Below, piece by piece: positions 60,796-64,000 of a stretch of 64,000 nucleotides of DNA (position 1 is its first letter; each line of letters begins with the position of its first letter). Under the pieces are notes generated by a model. That model was not told where the DNA came from. It made no database searches and saw only the letters and a program-made list of their open reading frames with translations. The DNA comes from an uncultured delta proteobacterium. GTDB lineage: Bacteria; Desulfobacterota; Desulfovibrionia; Desulfovibrionales; Desulfovibrionaceae. Made by a program: the position numbers and the translations under genes. Location of the stretch: NCBI GenBank assembly GCA_903835685.1, contig CAILNX010000017.1, forward strand, positions 62,001-126,000, given 5' to 3'.

Positions 60796-61617
60796 ATGAA
60801 TATCACCGTGTTGTTGACCATCCTGGACGAAATCGCCCCCCCTGCCCTGGCCGCGGCCTGGGACAATTGCGGGGTGCAGGTGGCGGGCCTGGCCCGGGAC
60901 ATCACCCGGGTGGCCGTGGCCCTGGACCCCCAGCCCGAGACCGTGGCCGCCTGCCTGGATTTCGGGGCCGAGTTCGTGCTCACCCATCATCCCCTGTATC
61001 TGACGCCCAAGGCCCCCAAGGTCGAGGGCGAGTATGTGCGCGTGCTGCGTCTGGTTCTGGGAAAGGGGGCCTGGCTGTTCGCCGCGCACACCACCCTGGA
61101 CGCGGTTCCTGGTGGTCCGGCCTTCTGGCTGGGCCGCGAACTGGGGCTGACCGGGACCCGGGTTCTGGAGCCCTGCCCCGGATTCGAGGCCGGGCCGGGC
61201 GTCCCTGGTTTCGGGGAGGTGGGCGAGCTGCCCGAGCCCCTGACCGTTACGGCCTTGGCCCAGCGCCTGTCCGCGCTCACCGGCCGGGAGGTGATCCAGG
61301 TCATCGGCCCCAGGCCCGAGAGAGTCAGGACCGTGGCCTACTGCGGCGGGTCCGGGGGCGATCTCATCGGCCTGGCCGCCGGTATGAAGGCCGACGCCTA
61401 CGTCACCGGGGACGTGAAGTATCACCAGGCCCTTATGGCCGAGACCCTGGTCTTTGACGTGGGGCATTTCAGTCTGGAAGAGGAGATGGTCCGCCGGTTG
61501 GCCCAGGACCTTTCGGGCCGCCTTGGACCCCAGGGCGTGGAGGTGCGGTTTTTTCCGGGACGCGATCCCTATGTGGCATATGCCGCAGGACCCTGCCCGC
61601 AGGGCCTTCGGACCTAA
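60796..61617 (+). CDS. Nif3/YbgI-like dinuclear-metal protein
   Basis: 273 residues. Nif3 family metal ligands: AAWDNCGVQV, FVLTHHPLYL, AAHTTLDAVPGG and VTGDVKYHQALMA. A hexameric cytosolic protein often called GTP cyclohydrolase 1 type 2, real function uncertain. A zinc-ribbon protein gene follows, the usual neighbour in this and related lineages. Confidence 0.88.
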   Translation: MNITVLLTILDEIAPPALAAAWDNCGVQVAGLARDITRVAVALDPQPETVAACLDFGAEFVLTHHPLYLTPKAPKVEGEYVRVLRLVLGKGAWLFAAHTTLDAVPGGPAFWLGRELGLTGTRVLEPCPGFEAGPGVPGFGEVGELPEPLTVTALAQRLSALTGREVIQVIGPRPERVRTVAYCGGSGGDLIGLAAGMKADAYVTGDVKYHQALMAETLVFDVGHFSLEEEMVRRLAQDLSGRLGPQGVEVRFFPGRDPYVAYAAGPCPQGLRT

Positions 61618-61624
61618 GTATAGA

Positions 61625-61653
61625 CCCCCCGCCTGGCATGGAGCGGGGTTTTT
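61625..61653 (+). terminator. Hairpin with T-run between the Nif3-like and zinc-ribbon genes
   Basis: CCCCGC (61627-61632) and GCGGGG (61643-61648) with a ten-base loop, then TTTTT. It lies 12 bases before the next ATG; GGGAGGAAAG follows directly. Confidence 0.6.
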
Positions 61654-61665
61654 GGGAGGAAAGAC

Positions 61666-62406
61666 ATGCTGACGTATTTGAAACAGATCCAGCAGCTCAC
61701 GGTTTTGCAGAAGGTGGACGACGAGATCCTGACCCTGGAGGCCGAACTGGAGCAGGCCCCCAAGGAACTGGCCCAGGCCGAGGAGCGGGTCGGCGCCCTG
61801 CTCGACCGCCAGGGGCAGGTCCGGGAGAAGATCGATCTGCTCGGCGCCCAGCAGGGTCGTCTGGAGACGGAGATCGAAGACGACACCATGAAGGTGCGCA
61901 AGAGCAAGAACAAGCTCATGATGGTGGGCAACACCCGCGAGTACCACGCCATGATGCGGGAGATGGACAGCCTGGAAAAGCTCAACCGCATGCGCGAGGA
62001 AGAGAAGATCGCCCTGACCGAGGAGCTTGGCGTCCAGCAGCAGGCCCTGACCGCCCTGGGCCTGGACCTGAACACCCAGGAGGCCGAGATCGCCGAGAAG
62101 CGGGCCGGGCTGGACGAGCGCCTGGAGGCCGGACGCAAGCGCCTGGACAAGCTGGTCAAGCAGCGCCAGACCGCGGGCAAGGCCGTGCCCCGTCCCATCC
62201 TGGGCCGCTACGAGCTGATCCGCGCCCGCCTGGCCAACCCGGTCATCGTGAGCGTGACCGCCGGGGTCTGTTCGGGCTGCAACATCACCATCCCGCCGCA
62301 GATTTACAACGACTTGCAGAAGGGCCAGCAGATCATCAGTTGCCCCAACTGCCAGCGGCTCATGTACTGGACCGAGCACGTCAAGGACCAGGAAGAGCAG
62401 GAGTAG
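61666..62406 (+). CDS. Coiled-coil C4 zinc-ribbon protein (DUF164 type)
   Basis: 246 residues. A long coiled coil (about 1-175, heptads rich in Glu/Lys/Leu) is followed by a C-terminal CxxC...CxxC ribbon (VCSGCNITIP and ISCPNCQRLMYW). Widely conserved, possibly RNA- or DNA-associated; function unknown. GGGAGGAAAG precedes the ATG. An AT-rich element follows. Confidence 0.87.
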   Translation: MLTYLKQIQQLTVLQKVDDEILTLEAELEQAPKELAQAEERVGALLDRQGQVREKIDLLGAQQGRLETEIEDDTMKVRKSKNKLMMVGNTREYHAMMREMDSLEKLNRMREEEKIALTEELGVQQQALTALGLDLNTQEAEIAEKRAGLDERLEAGRKRLDKLVKQRQTAGKAVPRPILGRYELIRARLANPVIVSVTAGVCSGCNITIPPQIYNDLQKGQQIISCPNCQRLMYWTEHVKDQEEQE

Positions 62407-62438
62407 CCGCTCCCTGGAGGCGTCCCCCGGTCTGTGCG

Positions 62439-62496
62439 AAGAATAAGAATAATAGATTCTTATTCTTGCGTTGAAGACAGGCCGAGAGCGCGACCC
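62439..62496 (+). repeat. AT-rich intergenic element, copy 9 (perfect hairpin core)
   Basis: Core 62439-62467: AAGAATAAGAAT, loop AATAG, ATTCTTATTCTT, a perfect 12-bp palindrome. Then TTGAAGACAGG and GAGCGCGACCC at 62486-62496, as in copy 1. Between the zinc-ribbon gene and rnpB. Confidence 0.85.
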
Positions 62497-62619
62497 AGGG
62501 CCGCAGGCCTTCGGCCCGTCGGAAAGGGGCCGGGGCGCAAAGGTCCGGGGGGCGACCCCGGCAGCGCTGCTGGGCCAGCGGAAGCCACTGGGACCAGGGG
62601 GGACCGGCCCGGACTGGGG

Positions 62620-62649
62620 CTTTTGTCCGGGACCGGAAAGGCGTATATT
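62620..62649 (+). promoter_or_regulatory. Promoter of rnpB
   Basis: TATATT at 62644-62649 lies seven bases before the RNA's first paired base; CTTTTG at 62620-62625 is a possible -35 with 18-base spacing. The -10 is the stronger evidence. Confidence 0.6.
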
Positions 62650-62655
62650 CATTTT

Positions 62656-63018
<363 letters not shown>

Positions 63019-63044
63019 ATTTTTTTAACCATGCGGAATCATCC

Positions 63045-64000
63045 ATGACCAAAGGGTTCACCCAGGCCTGGGCCGTCATCCTGGCCGCTGGCCAAGGCTC
63101 CCGGCTGGCGGCGGCCGGACGGGGCCGCAAGCAGTACCTGCCCTTCAAGGGACAGCCCCTGTTCTGGCATTCGGCCCAGGCCCTGGCCTCGGCGGGCCGG
63201 ATCAAGGGCCTGGTCCTGGTTTTTCCCCCTGAAGAAGTCGAGGACATGGCCCGCACGGTGGCCGAGCTGGACCAGGCCGCCAGCCTGGGCCTGCCCTGGA
63301 TCGTGACCGCTGGCGGGATTCTCCGGCAGGACTCGGTCAGAAACGGCCTTTTGGCCCTGCCCCGGGACTGCGACGCGGTCCTGGTGCACGACGCGGCCCG
63401 GCCCTTCGCCTCCCCGGGGCTCATCCGGGCCGTGCTCGCGGCCCTGGACAACGGCGCGCCCGGGGCCATCCCGGCCCTGTTGGTCACGGACACCGTGAAG
63501 CGCGTGGCCCCGGACGGGATCACCGTGCTGGACACCCCGGCCCGCAAAGACCTGCGCGCCGTGCAGACCCCCCAGGGGTTCGTGCGGGCCGTGCTGGACG
63601 AGGCCCACGCCCGGGCCGTGGCCGAGAACTGGGCCGTGACCGACGACGCCTCCATGCTGGAACGCATGGGGCTGCCCGTGGTCTGCGTGCCGGGCGAGGA
63701 GGGCAATGTGAAGATCACCACCCCCGAGGACTTGAAGCTGCTGACGCCCGAACGGCCCGAACTGCCCTGCGTGGGTTGGGGCTACGACGTGCACCGCTAC
63801 GGCGGGGACCGGCCCCTGGTCCTGGGCGGGGTGGCCATTCCGGGCGGCCCCATGGTCTCGGCCCATTCCGACGGGGACGTGCTCCTGCACGCGCTCATGG
63901 ACGCCATCCTGGGCTGCGTGGCCAAGGGGGACATCGGCCAGCATTTCCCGGACACCGACCCCCAGTTCGCGGGCATTTCCAGCTCGGTGCTGCTCCGGGA
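63045..64000 (+). CDS. ispDF: Bifunctional IspD-IspF, C-terminal end outside the window
   Basis: About 318 residues are present; the frame runs off the end. Residues 1-230 are IspD (2-C-methyl-D-erythritol 4-phosphate cytidylyltransferase): [33 protein letters not shown] and the Q-T-P-Q segment. From about 240, IspF (MECDP synthase): [25 protein letters not shown] and HFPDTDP. Two non-consecutive steps of the MEP isoprenoid route on one chain, as in several Proteobacteria. Follows rnpB. Confidence 0.95.
   Translation, partial: MTKGFTQAWAVILAAGQGSRLAAAGRGRKQYLPFKGQPLFWHSAQALASAGRIKGLVLVFPPEEVEDMARTVAELDQAASLGLPWIVTAGGILRQDSVRNGLLALPRDCDAVLVHDAARPFASPGLIRAVLAALDNGAPGAIPALLVTDTVKRVAPDGITVLDTPARKDLRAVQTPQGFVRAVLDEAHARAVAENWAVTDDASMLERMGLPVVCVPGEEGNVKITTPEDLKLLTPERPELPCVGWGYDVHRYGGDRPLVLGGVAIPGGPMVSAHSDGDVLLHALMDAILGCVAKGDIGQHFPDTDPQFAGISSSVLLR

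Overview
The window is a gene-dense, high-G+C stretch that looks like a chromosome segment from a Desulfovibrionaceae-type sulfate reducer. Pointers are an Ech-type energy-converting [NiFe] hydrogenase operon, sigma-28-driven flagellar genes, a fused IspD-IspF, LptD and heptose enzymes of a Gram-negative envelope, and a class A RNase P RNA. It holds about 57 protein genes, one tRNA and rnpB. The first gene (echB) and the last (ispDF) run off the ends. I saw no transposase, phage module, CRISPR array or origin, and no gene-free stretch over 300 bases.

Layout. 1-2878: echB(partial)-C-D-E-F, closed by a strong terminator. 3002-7571: four surface-sugar genes (CgeB-like glycosyltransferases and a methyltransferase). 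7578-14834: a flavodoxin-fold oxidoreductase, then hldD, lptD, mutL and alr on the + strand. 14862-18289: a small gene, then a sensor kinase and an M23 peptidase on the - strand. 18509-25857: two tandem LivK-type binding proteins, livH-M-G-F and a phenylacetate-CoA ligase. 25858-31829 (-): five genes, four encoding very large type IV pilin/pseudopilin-like proteins, at least two of them carrying a C-terminal domain that resembles an L-type lectin. 31933-39469 (-): flagellin followed by GT9, deacetylase-GT4, GT2, a cysteine-cluster protein and hldC. 39791-48559 (-): a PEP-synthase-like protein, an amidohydrolase, pyrB, pyrC, a CCA-enzyme-like HD protein, an NTF2-like secreted protein and a NERD protein. 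48694-53815 (-): radC, acyP, lon and an MFS exporter. 54017-64000 (+): a methyltransferase-like protein, motA-motB, an L,D-transpeptidase, a LysA-like decarboxylase, a SYLF protein, ComFB, tRNA-Met, a Nif3-like protein, a zinc-ribbon protein, rnpB and ispDF.

How the parts fit. Ech couples ferredoxin and H2 to ion transport. hldC and hldD supply ADP-heptose for LPS or protein glycosylation, and LptD inserts LPS. The glycosyltransferases directly downstream of flagellin suggest glycosylation of the filament that MotAB rotates. The flagellin leader can fold into two hairpins that present GGA in their loops, a CsrA-like layout.

The two most unusual observations are the operon of giant lectin-like pilins, which has its own sigma-70-type promoter and no assembly ATPase nearby, and a family of AT-rich palindromic intergenic elements. 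Four of these share a 29-base core closely and five more are degenerate; they interrupt several gene clusters, including livH/livM and pyrB/pyrC.
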